A stretch of DNA of 64,000 nt from Achromobacter veterisilvae (GCF_900496975.1 NZ_UFQC01000007.1:62001-126000); one strand, 5' to 3'; counted from the first letter of the stretch, positions 47,896-59,527 are shown. The notes: generated by a model not told the origin, from the sequence alone. Program-made: numbers and translations.

Positions 47896-48766
47896 CGGAA
47901 TCGACCTCCTGACGGTTGGATTCGGCGCGGGCCACGTCCACCTGCAACACCAGGAAGTGGCGATAGCGTTCGGGATGGGCCAGCGGTTCGCAGACGGCGC
48001 GCGCGAAGCCGGATGCCGTGTCGCGCTCGACCGAGGTCACCTTGGCCACCGGCAGGCCGGCGGGGAACAGGCCGCCGACGCCGCTGGTAACGATAGTATC
48101 GCCTTCCTTGATGTCGGCATTGGCCGCCAGGTAGCGGACTTCCATCTTGCCCGGCGAATTGCCTCCGAACGCGATCAGCCGCAGCCCGTTGCGCAGCAAC
48201 TGCACGGGGATGGACACCTGTTCGTCGGTGACCAGGGCCGCCTCGGCCGTCATGGGCGTCACGCGCACGATCTGGCCGACCACGCCGCCTTCGTCGATCA
48301 CCGGCATGCCCGGCGCCAGGCCGGCCTTGCTGCCCTTGTTGAACACCAGGCGCTGGGTAAACGCGTTGGTGGGCTCGTACATGACCTCGACCACCACCGC
48401 GGATTGCGCCACCGTGTCGGTCACGCCCAGCAGGCGGCGCAACTGCGCGTTCTCGGCGGCCAGTTGGGCCGCGTGCGTGGCCACCTGGGCCAGCTCGATG
48501 CGCTGGCGCTGCAGGGCTTCGTTCTCGCTACGGATGAGATTGGCCGCGTTGACCCATTCGTTCACCTGCTGGACGAGGTCGCGCGGCGCCATGACGGCGC
48601 GCTGGAACGGATACAGCGCCACGGACATCGCCCGGCGCGCCGGTTCCAGCATGCGCCATTGCGAATCCATGACGATCAAGGCCAGGGCAAGGACGACCAG
48701 AACGACCAGCCGCACCTCCGCGGGTGGGCCGCGCCTGAATAGGGGGGGAGTCCCTTGTCGTTGCAT
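47882..48766 (-). CDS. mreC: Rod shape-determining protein MreC
   Basis: A 294-residue bitopic protein: a membrane helix (about 18-36), a coiled coil (about 70-115; ENEALQRQRIELAQVATHAA) and a beta-rich periplasmic domain (about 120-270). It links the MreB filaments to PBP2. VVVEVMYEPTNAFTQRLVFN and DTIVTSGVGGLFPAGLPVAK are family segments. It follows mreB by 84 bp, a gap that holds a hairpin. Confidence 0.95.
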   Translation of the reverse strand: MQRQGTPPLFRRGPPAEVRLVVLVVLALALIVMDSQWRMLEPARRAMSVALYPFQRAVMAPRDLVQQVNEWVNAANLIRSENEALQRQRIELAQVATHAAQLAAENAQLRRLLGVTDTVAQSAVVVEVMYEPTNAFTQRLVFNKGSKAGLAPGMPVIDEGGVVGQIVRVTPMTAEAALVTDEQVSIPVQLLRNGLRLIAFGGNSPGKMEVRYLAANADIKEGDTIVTSGVGGLFPAGLPVAKVTSVERDTASGFARAVCEPLAHPERYRHFLVLQVDVARAESNRQEVDSGGSD

Positions 48767-48808
48767 GAATCTCAGCCCGGACGCCCGCGTCCGTCGCTCC
48801 GGCAGCGG

Positions 48809-48836
48809 CCGGAGCCGTGAAAAAGCGGGGCTCCGG
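48809..48836 (-). terminator. Hairpin between mreB and mreC
   Basis: CCGGAGCC/GGCTCCGG with a 12-base loop. The T-run is in the loop, not after the stem, so partial attenuation or mRNA processing is more likely than full termination. It could explain a higher MreB than MreC level. Confidence 0.4.
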
Positions 48837-48850
48837 GCTGGCGGGCAAAA

Positions 48851-49900
<1,050 letters not shown>

Positions 49901-50120
49901 TCAGCTAAATTCTGGGGGAATTGGGTTCATGCCGCGGGGCGTAGGGCCCGGTAAAGGACGGGTCCGCCTGTCATCACGGCGATTAAACCGTGAATCATAA
50001 CTTATAATTTCCCCGGAAATAGCGCATAAATGCAGGCTATTCAAGCTTTGTAACGGGTTCGGCATATGCATACTGCCTTGTCCCGCCCTTCAGCCTCCGC
50101 TTATCGATTTTGCAATCCCC

Positions 50121-50429
50121 ATGGCGCTCAACGACACAGATGTGGCCCGCATTGCCCGGCTGGCCAGAATCGAACTGACCCCCGAACAGCGCGCGCTCGC
50201 GCAAGCCGAACTCAACGGCATCCTCCACCTGATCGAACGGCTCCAGTCGGTCGACACCCAGGGCGTCGACCCCCTGGCCCACCCTCTGTCCGCCCACGAG
50301 GACATTGTGCTGCGCCTGCGTGAAGACGCCGTGACCGAAACCAGCTCGGAAGCGCGCCGCCAGGAACTCCTGGCCAACGCCCCCGACGCCCGGGACGGCC
50401 TGTTCCTGGTTCCCAAGGTCCTGGACTAA
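50121..50429 (+). CDS. gatC: Asp-tRNA(Asn)/Glu-tRNA(Gln) amidotransferase subunit C
   Basis: A 102-residue small subunit that stabilises GatA against GatB. VARIARLARIELTPEQRA and NAPDARDGLFLVPKVLD are the conserved ends. A perfect TATAAT at 50003-50008 is a candidate -10 box with no good -35. It starts the gatCAB group that makes Asn-tRNA and/or Gln-tRNA by transamidation. Confidence 0.95.
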   Translation: MALNDTDVARIARLARIELTPEQRALAQAELNGILHLIERLQSVDTQGVDPLAHPLSAHEDIVLRLREDAVTETSSEARRQELLANAPDARDGLFLVPKVLD

Positions 50430-50432
50430 GCC

Positions 50433-51959
50433 ATGACGAAACCCGCCCTGCACACCCAATTCGAAGGGATCGCCGGCCTGCGCGCGGCCCTTGCGCAACG
50501 CCAGGTCAGCGCCGTCGAACTCGCCCAAAGCGCCCTGGCCGCAGCCGAAGCGGCCAGCGGCCTGAACAGCTTTTTACATATTGACGCCGAATTGACGCTG
50601 GCCCAGGCCCGCGCCGCCGACGCGGCGCTGGCCGCCGGCTCGGCCGGCCCGCTGGCCGGCATCCCGATCGCCCACAAGGACGCCTTCGTCACCCGCGGCT
50701 GGCGCACCACCGCCGGCAGCAAGATGCTCGACGGCTACGTCAGCCCCTTCGACGCCACCGTCGTCGAACGGCTGGAACAGGCCGGCGCCGTGTCGCTGGG
50801 CAAGCTGAACTGCGACGAATTCGCCATGGGTTCCGGCAACGAGAACTCCGCTTACGGCGCCGTGAAGAACCCCTGGGACCACGCCGCCGTGCCCGGCGGC
50901 TCCTCGGGCGGCTCGGCCGCCGCCGTGGCGGCCCGCCTGGTGGCCGCCGCCACCGGCACCGACACCGGCGGCTCGGTGCGCCAGCCCGCCGCGCTGTGCG
51001 GCGTCAGCGGCATCAAGCCCACCTACGGCACGGTATCGCGCTACGGCATGGTCGCCTTCGGCTCCAGCCTGGACCAGGCCGGCCCGCTGGCCCCCAGCAG
51101 CCGCGACCTGCTCGAACTGCTCGATCCCATGAGCGGATTCGACCCGCGCGACGCCACCAGCCTCGAAAAATGCGATGGCACCGTGAACGAACCCGGCCGC
51201 GTCCGGCGCGATTTCGACGCCGCGCAGGGCCGTTTCGACGCCGCGGGCAGCCAGCCGCTCCAGGGCCTGCGCATCGGCGTGCCCGACGAATACTTCGGCG
51301 CCGGCCTGGCGCCGGACGTGGCCGCCGCGGTCGAGGCCGCGCTGGCCCAGTTCGAAGCGCTGGGCGCCGTGCGCGTGCCGGTATCGCTGCCGCGCACCGA
51401 ACTGGCCATTCCGGCCTATTACGTGATCGCCCCCGCCGAAGCGTCCAGCAACCTAGCCCGCTACGACGGCGTGCGCTACGGCCACCGCGCCGCGCAGTAC
51501 GGCGACCTGAACGAAATGATCAGCCGCTCTCGGGCCGAAGGCTTCGGCGACGAGGTCAAGCGCCGCATCCTGATCGGCACCTACGTGCTGTCCCACGGCT
51601 ACTACGACGCCTACTACCTGCAAGCCCAGCGCCTGCGCCGCCTGATCGCCCAGGACTTCCAGCGCGCCTACGCCGGCCAGTGCGACGTGATCATGGGGCC
51701 GGTGACCCCCACGGTCGCCAAGAACATCGGCGACAACCGCGACGATCCCACGGCCGACTGGCTGGCCGACGTCTACACGCTGGGCGTGAGCCTGGCCGGC
51801 CTGCCGGCCATGTCGATCCCCTGCGGCTTTGGTGGAGCGGGCAACCAGCGCCCCGTCGGCCTGCAAATCATCGGCAACTACTTCGACGAAGGCCGCCTGC
51901 TGGCCATCGCCGACCGCTACCAACAAGCGACGGATTGGCATACGCGGTGCCCGCTTTGA
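50433..51959 (+). CDS. gatA: Asp-tRNA(Asn)/Glu-tRNA(Gln) amidotransferase subunit A
   Basis: A 508-residue amidase that hydrolyses glutamine and passes ammonia to GatB. The Ser-cisSer-Lys triad is K82 (PIAHKDAF), S157 ([10 protein letters not shown]) and S181 ([11 protein letters not shown]), matching the spacing of characterised GatA. It begins 3 bp after gatC. The C-terminus [18 protein letters not shown] is typical. A dispersed repeat lies between it and gatB. Confidence 0.96.
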   Translation: MTKPALHTQFEGIAGLRAALAQRQVSAVELAQSALAAAEAASGLNSFLHIDAELTLAQARAADAALAAGSAGPLAGIPIAHKDAFVTRGWRTTAGSKMLDGYVSPFDATVVERLEQAGAVSLGKLNCDEFAMGSGNENSAYGAVKNPWDHAAVPGGSSGGSAAAVAARLVAAATGTDTGGSVRQPAALCGVSGIKPTYGTVSRYGMVAFGSSLDQAGPLAPSSRDLLELLDPMSGFDPRDATSLEKCDGTVNEPGRVRRDFDAAQGRFDAAGSQPLQGLRIGVPDEYFGAGLAPDVAAAVEAALAQFEALGAVRVPVSLPRTELAIPAYYVIAPAEASSNLARYDGVRYGHRAAQYGDLNEMISRSRAEGFGDEVKRRILIGTYVLSHGYYDAYYLQAQRLRRLIAQDFQRAYAGQCDVIMGPVTPTVAKNIGDNRDDPTADWLADVYTLGVSLAGLPAMSIPCGFGGAGNQRPVGLQIIGNYFDEGRLLAIADRYQQATDWHTRCPL

Positions 51960-51963
51960 TGAA

Positions 51964-52055
51964 GCCCCCACGCTCGCTTCGCTCGCTGCCCCCCAAGGGG
52001 GCTGCCAGCGCCTTGGGGCGGCCCGGCGGCGCTGGCGCCGCTCCGCTGCGCACTA
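51964..52055. repeat. Dispersed GC-rich repeat, copy C (diverged)
   Basis: About 90 bases beginning GCCCCCACGCTCGCTTCGCT and containing CTGCCCCCCAAGGGGGCTGC and GGCGGCGCTGGCGCCGCTCC. It resembles copies A and B in layout (C-run, CCCCCCnAGGGGG hairpin, GGCGCCGCTnCG) but is not identical. It lies inside the gatA-gatB gap. Confidence 0.6.
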
Positions 52056-52074
52056 CTGATTGGAACTACAGATA

Positions 52075-53532
52075 ATGAACTGGGAAATCGTCATCGGCCT
52101 GGAAACGCACACCCAGCTTTCCACCGGCTCCAAGATCTTCTCGGGCAGCAGCACCCAATTCGGCGCCGCGCCCAACACGCAAGCCAACGAAGTCGACCTG
52201 GCGCTGCCGGGCAGCCTGCCGGTCATGAACCGCGGCGCCGCGGAACGCGCCATCCGTTTCGGCCTGGCGGTGGGCGCCGAAATCGCGCCGCGTTCGGTCT
52301 TCGCCCGCAAGAACTACTTCTACCCCGACCTGCCCAAGGGCTACCAGATCAGCCAGTACGAGTTGCCGGTGGTCGTGGGCGGCACGCTGTCGTTCTTCGT
52401 CGGCGAGGAAGAAAAAACCGTCAACCTGACCCGCGCCCACCTGGAAGAAGACGCCGGCAAGTCCCTGCACGACGACTTCAACCTGGCCAACGGCGCCCCC
52501 GCCAGCGGTATCGACCTGAACCGCGCCGGCACGCCCCTGCTGGAAATCGTGACGGAACCCGAAATGCGCTCGGCCGCCGAGGCCGTGGCCTATGCCCGCG
52601 CCCTGCACAGCCTGGTCGTGTGGCTGGGCATCTGCGACGGCAACATGCAGGAAGGCTCGTTCCGCTGCGACGCCAACGTGTCGGTCCGCCCGGTGGGCCA
52701 GAAGGAATTCGGCACCCGCACCGAGATCAAGAACGTCAACTCGTTCCGCTTCCTCGAACGCGCCATCACCTATGAAGCGCGCCGCCAGATCGAGCTGATC
52801 GAAGACGGCGGCACCGTGGTCCAGGAAACCCGCCTGTACGACGCCGACCGCGACGAAACCCGCAGCATGCGCAGCAAGGAAGACGCGCACGACTACCGCT
52901 ACTTCCCGGATCCCGACCTGCCCACGCTGGTGATCTCCAGCGCCTGGGTGGACGAAGTGCGCGCCGCCATGCCCGAACTGCCGGCCGCGCTGCGCGTCCG
53001 CTTCGAGTCCGACTACGGCCTGACCGCCTACGACGCGGCCCAGCTCAGCGCCAGCCGCGGCCTGGCCGCCTACTTCGAGGCGGTGGCCCAGGCCCTGCCC
53101 GCCGGCCAGGCCAAGCTGGCCGCCAACTGGATCATGGGCGAAGTGGCCGCGACGCTGAACAAGGAAGAAAAGGACATCGCCGACTCGCCCGTGCAGGCGC
53201 CCGCCCTGGCCGCCTTGATCGGCCGCATCATCGACGGCACCATCTCCAACAAGATCGCCCGCGAAGTCTTCGGCGCCATGTGGGCCGGCGAAAACGGCGG
53301 CCAGCCCGACGCCATCATCGAGGCCCGCGGCCTGAAACAGATCAGCGACACGGGCGCCATCGGCGCCATGATCGACGAGGTGCTGGCGGCCAACCCGGCC
53401 ATCGTGGAAGAGTACCGGGCCGGCAAGCAGAAGGCGTTCAACTCGCTGGTCGGCCAGATCATGAAGGCCGCGCGCGGCAAGGCCAACCCGCAGCAGGTGA
53501 ACGACCTGTTGAAGCAGAAGCTGGACGGCTGA
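52075..53532 (+). CDS. gatB: Asp-tRNA(Asn)/Glu-tRNA(Gln) amidotransferase subunit B
   Basis: A 485-residue kinase/tRNA-binding subunit that activates the misacylated Asp- or Glu-tRNA and receives ammonia from Gat[19 protein letters not shown] is the N-terminal signature; [18 protein letters not shown] and [17 protein letters not shown] belong to the catalytic cradle; the helical and YqeY-like tail follows from about 300. I chose the ATG at 52075. No Shine-Dalgarno is visible, and a 115-bp gap with a repeat replaces the usual tight coupling. Confidence 0.96.
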   Translation: MNWEIVIGLETHTQLSTGSKIFSGSSTQFGAAPNTQANEVDLALPGSLPVMNRGAAERAIRFGLAVGAEIAPRSVFARKNYFYPDLPKGYQISQYELPVVVGGTLSFFVGEEEKTVNLTRAHLEEDAGKSLHDDFNLANGAPASGIDLNRAGTPLLEIVTEPEMRSAAEAVAYARALHSLVVWLGICDGNMQEGSFRCDANVSVRPVGQKEFGTRTEIKNVNSFRFLERAITYEARRQIELIEDGGTVVQETRLYDADRDETRSMRSKEDAHDYRYFPDPDLPTLVISSAWVDEVRAAMPELPAALRVRFESDYGLTAYDAAQLSASRGLAAYFEAVAQALPAGQAKLAANWIMGEVAATLNKEEKDIADSPVQAPALAALIGRIIDGTISNKIAREVFGAMWAGENGGQPDAIIEARGLKQISDTGAIGAMIDEVLAANPAIVEEYRAGKQKAFNSLVGQIMKAARGKANPQQVNDLLKQKLDG

Positions 53533-53590
53533 TCATCTGCGGAGCGCGCCCTTCAACGGCTGCGCTCACGAGGTATCAGACGAAACGAAG

Positions 53591-53621
53591 GGCCGCGGCA
53601 TCTTGCCGCGGCCTTTTGTTT
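53591..53621 (+). terminator. Terminator after gatB
   Basis: A perfect ten-base stem GGCCGCGGCA/TGCCGCGGCC with a three-base loop, followed by TTTTGTTT, 58 bases beyond the gatB stop. Confidence 0.85.
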
Positions 53622-53663
53622 GGCCAAGAATGATTTGTTCGACTCTCGATCAGAGGCTTGGCC

Positions 53664-53909
53664 ATGAATTACCTCGAAATCAGCAGCAGCGACCTCCTGC
53701 ACCGGTTTTCCGACCACCTGCAAGCCGTCCGCCAGGGGCAGCACTTCATCATTTCGGTTGACGGCGTGCCCTGCGCCAGGCTGACCCCCGCCCTGCCCAC
53801 GACGTCGCTGGATGCCCACAATGCGCTCGAAGCGATGAAATGCTTCACGCCAGCGCCGGCCGTTTCCCACGAAGTCATCCGATCCTGGATCGAAGAAGGC
53901 CGGGAATGA
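53664..53909 (+). CDS. Phd/YefM-type antitoxin
   Basis: An 81-residue protein. The N-terminal half (MNYLEISSSDLLHRFSDHLQ, AVRQGQHFIISVDGVPCARL) has the Phd/YefM pattern in which a small fold binds operator DNA and a disordered C-terminus wraps the toxin. It overlaps the downstream PIN-toxin start in ATGA. I chose the ATG at 53664 over a TTG six bases earlier. It neutralises the toxin and probably represses the pair's own promoter. Confidence 0.85.
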   Translation: MNYLEISSSDLLHRFSDHLQAVRQGQHFIISVDGVPCARLTPALPTTSLDAHNALEAMKCFTPAPAVSHEVIRSWIEEGRE

Positions 53910-54373
53910 ATCCAATCCGCCTGATACCGGATGCATCGGTCGTCCTGGCCTGGCTGCTGGGCCGCGTCGACGCCCACGAGTCGCTGCTGGCCCGGCATCT
54001 GCTGGAAGTCGCCCATGGGTCGAACAACACCGTGCCGCACATCTGGCGGGTCGAAGTCGCCAACGGCATATTGCGCGCCGAACGCAGCCAACGCGTCTCC
54101 GAAGACCAGCGGTCCTCGTTCAACCAGCTTCTCGAACGGCTGCCCATTTTCCCGGATCCACGCCACCCGTCTTCCAGCATTCCCCGCAGCTATCAACTGG
54201 CTCGCACTCACGGATTGACCGTCTACGATGCCAGCTACCTGGAACTCGCCCAGAGAAGCAAGGCGTATCTGGCCACCTTTGATCGCAAGCTGGCGGATGC
54301 GGCCCGGGCCAGTGGCGTTGCCGTCTTCGGCCAGCCCCACGGCATCGCCGAGCCCGCGGCAAGCTACGGCTAA
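53906..54373 (+). CDS. vapC: VapC-type PIN-domain toxin (RNase)
   Basis: A 155-residue PIN-domain ribonuclease. The acidic residues of the active site are present: D9 (LIPDASVVLAW), E50 (WRVEVANG), D108 (TVYDASYLELA) and D126 (ATFDRKLADAA). VapC toxins cleave tRNA or rRNA and slow growth when the antitoxin is degraded. It is convergent with pyrE. The target RNA cannot be inferred. Confidence 0.9.
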   Translation: MNPIRLIPDASVVLAWLLGRVDAHESLLARHLLEVAHGSNNTVPHIWRVEVANGILRAERSQRVSEDQRSSFNQLLERLPIFPDPRHPSSSIPRSYQLARTHGLTVYDASYLELAQRSKAYLATFDRKLADAARASGVAVFGQPHGIAEPAASYG

Positions 54374-54374
54374 A

Positions 54375-54395
54375 AGGGCGGCACCAGGCCGCCCT
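54375..54395. terminator. Hairpin between vapC and pyrE
   Basis: AGGGCGGC/GCCGCCCT with a five-base loop, directly after the vapC stop and 29 bases beyond the pyrE stop. There is no T-run on the vapC side; it may serve both genes. Confidence 0.5.
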
Positions 54396-54424
54396 CTGTC
54401 CGCGCCGCTGTGAACGGGCGTTTG

Positions 54425-55108
54425 CTACACCCCGTACTTCGTCCGGTAGGCCAGCACCGCGTCGCGGTGTTCGGCAAACGACGCGTCGTCCTGCAGCAGG
54501 GCCAGGATGTCCGACAGCGAAGCGATCGACACCACCGGGATGCCGTAGGTCTTCGCCACGTCCTGCACGGCGGAATGGGCCGACAGGGCGTCGTCCGGGC
54601 CCGCGCGTTCCATGCGGTCCATGGCGATCAGCACGGCGGCCGGCTCGGCGCCCGCGGCGCGGATGATTTCCACCGACTCGCGCACCGAGGTGCCCGCCGT
54701 TATCACGTCGTCGATGATGACGACCTTGCCTTGCAGCGGCGCGCCCACCAGCGTGCCGCCTTCCCCGTGGTCCTTGGCTTCCTTGCGGTTGTACGCGAAC
54801 GGCACGTCCCCGCGGCCCTGCATGCCGGGATGGACGGCCAGGGCGACGGCCGTCGCCGTGGCCAGCGGGATGCCCTTGTAGGCCGGCCCGAACAGCATAT
54901 CGAAGGCCACGCCGGAATCCAGCAGCGCCTGGGCGTAAAACTGCGCCAGCTTGCCGACCGAACCGCCGCTGTTGAACAGGCCCGCGTTGAAGAAATAGGG
55001 ACTGATGCGACCCGACTTGACCTTGAAGCTGCCGAAGCGCAGCACGCCTTCGTTCAAGGCGAAGCGGACGAAATCGAGGGCGGTGGCGGAGGAATGGGCG
55101 GCGGTCAT
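54425..55108 (-). CDS. pyrE: Orotate phosphoribosyltransferase
   Basis: A 227-residue enzyme making orotidine-5'-phosphate from orotate and PRPP in pyrimidine synthesis. The PRPP motif is [13 protein letters not shown] at 129-141; [13 protein letters not shown] and [13 protein letters not shown] are the other family blocks. I chose the ATG at 55108 ([18 protein letters not shown]); eight further residues are possible upstream. It is divergent from xth. Confidence 0.96.
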   Translation of the reverse strand: MTAAHSSATALDFVRFALNEGVLRFGSFKVKSGRISPYFFNAGLFNSGGSVGKLAQFYAQALLDSGVAFDMLFGPAYKGIPLATATAVALAVHPGMQGRGDVPFAYNRKEAKDHGEGGTLVGAPLQGKVVIIDDVITAGTSVRESVEIIRAAGAEPAAVLIAMDRMERAGPDDALSAHSAVQDVAKTYGIPVVSIASLSDILALLQDDASFAEHRDAVLAYRTKYGV

Positions 55109-55240
55109 GCGAGAGGATCCGGTAGGTGGCAAACGCTGGCATTTTATCCGTTGTCAGGGCTATTCCCGGGCATCGGCGCCGAGTCGGTTAAATTCCTGGC
55201 ATTGTCCGGCCCCTCAAGGCCGCCCTACAGGAGTTTCGCT

Positions 55241-56029
55241 TTGCTGCGCATTACGTCGCTCAATCTCAATGGCATCCGGTCCGCCTTCCGCAAGGGCCTG
55301 CAACCCTGGATGGAGAAGCACGCCGCCGACGTGCTTTGCCTGCAGGAAATCAAGGTCTCGCACGACGACCTGACCGAGGACCTGCGCCATCCGCCGGGCT
55401 ACACCGGCCATTTCCACCATGCCGTGAAGAAAGGCTACAGCGGCGTCGGCATCTACCTGCGCAACGCGGCCGAACGCGTGCACACCGGCCTGGGCTGCGA
55501 GGAATTCGACCCCGAGGGCCGCATCATCCGCGCGGACTGGAAGAACCTGTCGGTGATCAGCGCCTACCTGCCGTCGGGCTCCAGCGGCGACGAACGCCAG
55601 CAGGCGAAGTACCGCTTCCTGGACCGCTTCGGCCCCTGGATCGACAGCCTGATGCACGAGCACCGGACCACCGGCCGCGAGTTCGTCATCTGCGGCGACT
55701 GGAACATCGCGCACAAGGAAATCGACCTGAAGAACTGGAAGGGCAACATGAAGAATTCGGGCTTCCTGCCCGAAGAGCGCGCCTGGCTGACGGACGTCTT
55801 CGACAAGCGCGGCTTCGTGGACGTGTTCCGCACCATCGACGACCGGCCCGACCAATACACCTGGTGGAGCAACCGCGGCCAGGCCTGGGCCAAGAACGTC
55901 GGGTGGCGCATCGACTACCAGATCGCGACGCCGGGCATCGCGGCGCGCGCCCGCAACGTAGCCATCTACAAGGACGAGCGCTTCTCGGACCACGCTCCGC
56001 TGACGATCGACTACGACACCACGCTCTGA
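55241..56029 (+). CDS. xth: Exodeoxyribonuclease III / AP endonuclease
   Basis: A 262-residue endonuclease/exonuclease/phosphatase-fold repair enzyme acting at abasic sites and 3' blocks. ITSLNLNGIRSA starts the fold; the metal-binding Glu is in VLCLQEIKV, GDWNIAHKEIDL gives the catalytic Asp/Asn pair, and the terminal SDHAPLTIDYD gives the catalytic His. The start is a TTG at 55241, with AGGAG seven bases before it; the frame is open far upstream but there it is antisense to pyrE. The 3' end overlaps the convergent LysR gene by 19 bases. Confidence 0.93.
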   Translation: MLRITSLNLNGIRSAFRKGLQPWMEKHAADVLCLQEIKVSHDDLTEDLRHPPGYTGHFHHAVKKGYSGVGIYLRNAAERVHTGLGCEEFDPEGRIIRADWKNLSVISAYLPSGSSGDERQQAKYRFLDRFGPWIDSLMHEHRTTGREFVICGDWNIAHKEIDLKNWKGNMKNSGFLPEERAWLTDVFDKRGFVDVFRTIDDRPDQYTWWSNRGQAWAKNVGWRIDYQIATPGIAARARNVAIYKDERFSDHAPLTIDYDTTL

Positions 56030-56943
56030 TCCGGGCCGGCGCCGGCGGCCCCTGCTTCCCGCAGCGATGCCGCCGCCTCCCGCCGCAGCCAGCCCAGGAA
56101 CGCCGCCGCCCGGGGATCCTCGGCGCAGGGCCGCGGCGACAACAGGAAATAGGCCGAACCGTCGCGCACGAAACCGCAGGGCGCCGCCAGCCGGCGGTCG
56201 CGCACGGCGTCGCACGCCATCAGCGCGGACCCGATCGCCACCCCCAGCCCCGCGGCGGCGGCTTGCAGGCTCAGGTAGAAATGTTCATAGACCGGCCCCG
56301 CGCGCCTCGGGGGCTTCATGCCCGAGGCCTGGGACCATTGCCGCCAGGCCTGCGGCCGCGTCGCGCTGCCCAGCGCCGGCGCACCGCCCCAGGCATCGCC
56401 GGCCGGGTCGGCGGTTGCGGCCTCGGACAGGCCCGGGCGGCATACCGGCCCCGTCCATTCCTCGCACACGCGCTCGGCATGCAGCGCGGCATCCCACTCG
56501 AAGTCATTGCGGCGCAGCGCCACGTCCACGCCCTGGGCGGCGAAATCCAGGGGGCCGCCCGCCGCGTACAGGTGCACCTGCACGCCAGGGTGGATCCGCT
56601 GGAATTCGGGCAGCCGCGGAATCAGCCACATCATGGCGATCGTCGGTTCGCAGGACAGCACCAGCGGCGCGTCGGCCGCGGGCGGGCTCAGCTTCGCCAG
56701 GCCCACCGCCAACTGTTCGAACAGGGCGCGGGTGAGGTCGAATAGCTGCCTGCCCGGATCGGTCAGGAAAACACCCCGGTTCCGGCGTTCGAACAAGGCC
56801 AGCCCCAGGCTGTCCTCAAGCAGCCTGACCTGGCGGCTGACCGCGCCATGGGTCACGTGCAGTTCTTCCGCCGCCTTGCCGAACGCCTGGTGGCGGGCGG
56901 CGGCATCGAAGACGCGCAAGGCATTGAGCGGCGGCAGCTTCAT
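56011..56943 (-). CDS. LysR family regulator, GcvA-like
   Basis: A 310-residue LysR-type regulator. MKLPPLNALRVFDAAARHQA, then FGKAAEELHVTHGAVSRQVR, places it in the GcvA/AmpR-like branch. The effector domain spans about 90-295. It is divergent from a LysE-family exporter gene (108 bp), the usual pattern where the regulator controls the exporter. The last 19 bases overlap the xth end. A start 12 codons upstream (MPAIRQKKSPIA) is possible. Confidence 0.9.
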   Translation of the reverse strand: MKLPPLNALRVFDAAARHQAFGKAAEELHVTHGAVSRQVRLLEDSLGLALFERRNRGVFLTDPGRQLFDLTRALFEQLAVGLAKLSPPAADAPLVLSCEPTIAMMWLIPRLPEFQRIHPGVQVHLYAAGGPLDFAAQGVDVALRRNDFEWDAALHAERVCEEWTGPVCRPGLSEAATADPAGDAWGGAPALGSATRPQAWRQWSQASGMKPPRRAGPVYEHFYLSLQAAAAGLGVAIGSALMACDAVRDRRLAAPCGFVRDGSAYFLLSPRPCAEDPRAAAFLGWLRREAAASLREAGAAGAGPDQSVVS

Positions 56944-57051
56944 GGCAATCGGTGATTTTTTCTGACGGATAGCCGGCATTAAAAATCGTTTTTGCGATAC
57001 GCGCCAGCGCCGCACAATGCCGGCTCCGTTCACCGCCAGTCCCGCCCCGCC

Positions 57052-57663
57052 ATGACCGAACTGATCGCCGTCGCCCTCATCACTATTCTCGCCGTCGTCA
57101 GCCCGGGACCGGATTTCGCCATGGTCACGCGGTACAGCTACCTGTACGGCCGGCGCATCGGCCTGATCTGCGCCGCCGGCATCGCGCTGGGCGTGCAGGT
57201 GCACGTGTTCTATACGATGTTCGGCGTGAGCCTGCTGGCCCGCCACGCGCAATCCGTGCTGCAGGGCGTCAAACTGGCGGGCGCCTGCTATCTGGCCTAC
57301 ATGGGCTGGAAGACCTTCTTCAACCGCACGCCGGTCGACCGCGACCTTTCCGCCCGCCCGGCGCTCTCGGGCCGGCAGGCGCTGTACAGTGGCTTCCTGA
57401 CCAACGCGCTCAATCCCAAGACCACCTTGTTCGTCGTCAGCACCTATACCCAGCTTGTGTCGCCCGGCACGCCGCTGGCCTGGCAGTTCGGCTATGGGCT
57501 CTTCATGTCGTTCGCGCATTGGCTCTGGTTCAGCGCCGTGGCGTGGTCGATCTCCTCGCCGCTGCTGCGCCAGACCCTGCTGGACCACCAAAGGACGGCC
57601 GACCGTGTGGTGGGGGCCGTTCTGATGGCGCTGGGCGGCGCCCTGGCCGTCGCGCAGATATGA
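57052..57663 (+). CDS. LysE/RhtB family amino-acid exporter
   Basis: A 203-residue inner-membrane exporter with about six helices. The family start motif is VVSPGPDFAMV and the second conserved stretch is FLTNALNPKTTLFVVS. RhtB-type members export homoserine, threonine, leucine or cysteine. I chose the ATG at 57052 (MTELIAVALITI). It is divergent from a LysR gene. The substrate is unknown. Confidence 0.9.
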   Translation: MTELIAVALITILAVVSPGPDFAMVTRYSYLYGRRIGLICAAGIALGVQVHVFYTMFGVSLLARHAQSVLQGVKLAGACYLAYMGWKTFFNRTPVDRDLSARPALSGRQALYSGFLTNALNPKTTLFVVSTYTQLVSPGTPLAWQFGYGLFMSFAHWLWFSAVAWSISSPLLRQTLLDHQRTADRVVGAVLMALGGALAVAQI

Positions 57664-58092
57664 ACTGTCTCCGGGGCGTGATCTTTCTCAAATAAATAAA
57701 TGGGGACGTATAATTTAGAATTGCCGGCTCGACCAGTGCCCCGAAGGCCTCCCCCAACCCGATTTCGACCTTGGCGGTCACCTGGCGAGCCAATTCTCCA
57801 TAGGAGAATTAATTGGGGACAAATTAATTTCCCCAGTAAATTCAAGCCAATTCATGAAAAACCCATGGCTTTCAGACGCCAAGGCGTTTTTCGCACATAA
57901 ATATGTCCCTAATTATCAGACTGCAAAAAGAGCTTTGATATCAAGGTGATGGCGCAATTTCCGCCTTTGCGCAGAGCAACAATTTAGCCCTACAATTCCG
58001 CACCATACAGGTGCGACCTTGCACCAAAACCGTGTCTTTCGCGCCCCAATACGGCGCAGCCCGCACCTATTCGAAGCACCCCCAAGGAGATC
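57664..58092. other. AT-rich island with GGGGAC-containing inverted repeats
   Basis: A 429-bp gene-free stretch before gdhA, far lower in GC than its neighbours. AAATGGGGACGTATAATTTA at about 57700-57719 and, inverted, AATATGTCCCTAATTAT at about 57899-57915 bracket roughly 215 bp. Inside, AATTGGGGACAAA (57811-57823) is followed by AATTTCCCCAG. The right part should hold the gdhA promoter and AAGGAGA (58083-58089). No gene is seen. Confidence 0.6.
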
Positions 58093-59439
<1,347 letters not shown>

Positions 59440-59440
59440 T

Positions 59441-59527
59441 CCCCCCCCGAAGCGCTGCGCGCTTCCCCCCCAGGGGGGCGCCGCTGCGGACCGGCGGAGC
59501 CCGGCTCCGCGCGGCCCCGATCGGGGC
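59441..59527. repeat. Dispersed GC-rich repeat, copy B
   Basis: About 87 bases starting one base after the gdhA stop, nearly identical to copy A downstream of argB: the shared landmarks are AGCGCTGCGCGCTTCCCCCC, GGCGCCGCTGCGGACCGGCG and CCGCGCGGCC. It runs into palindrome cluster 3 after about 60 bp. Confidence 0.8.
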
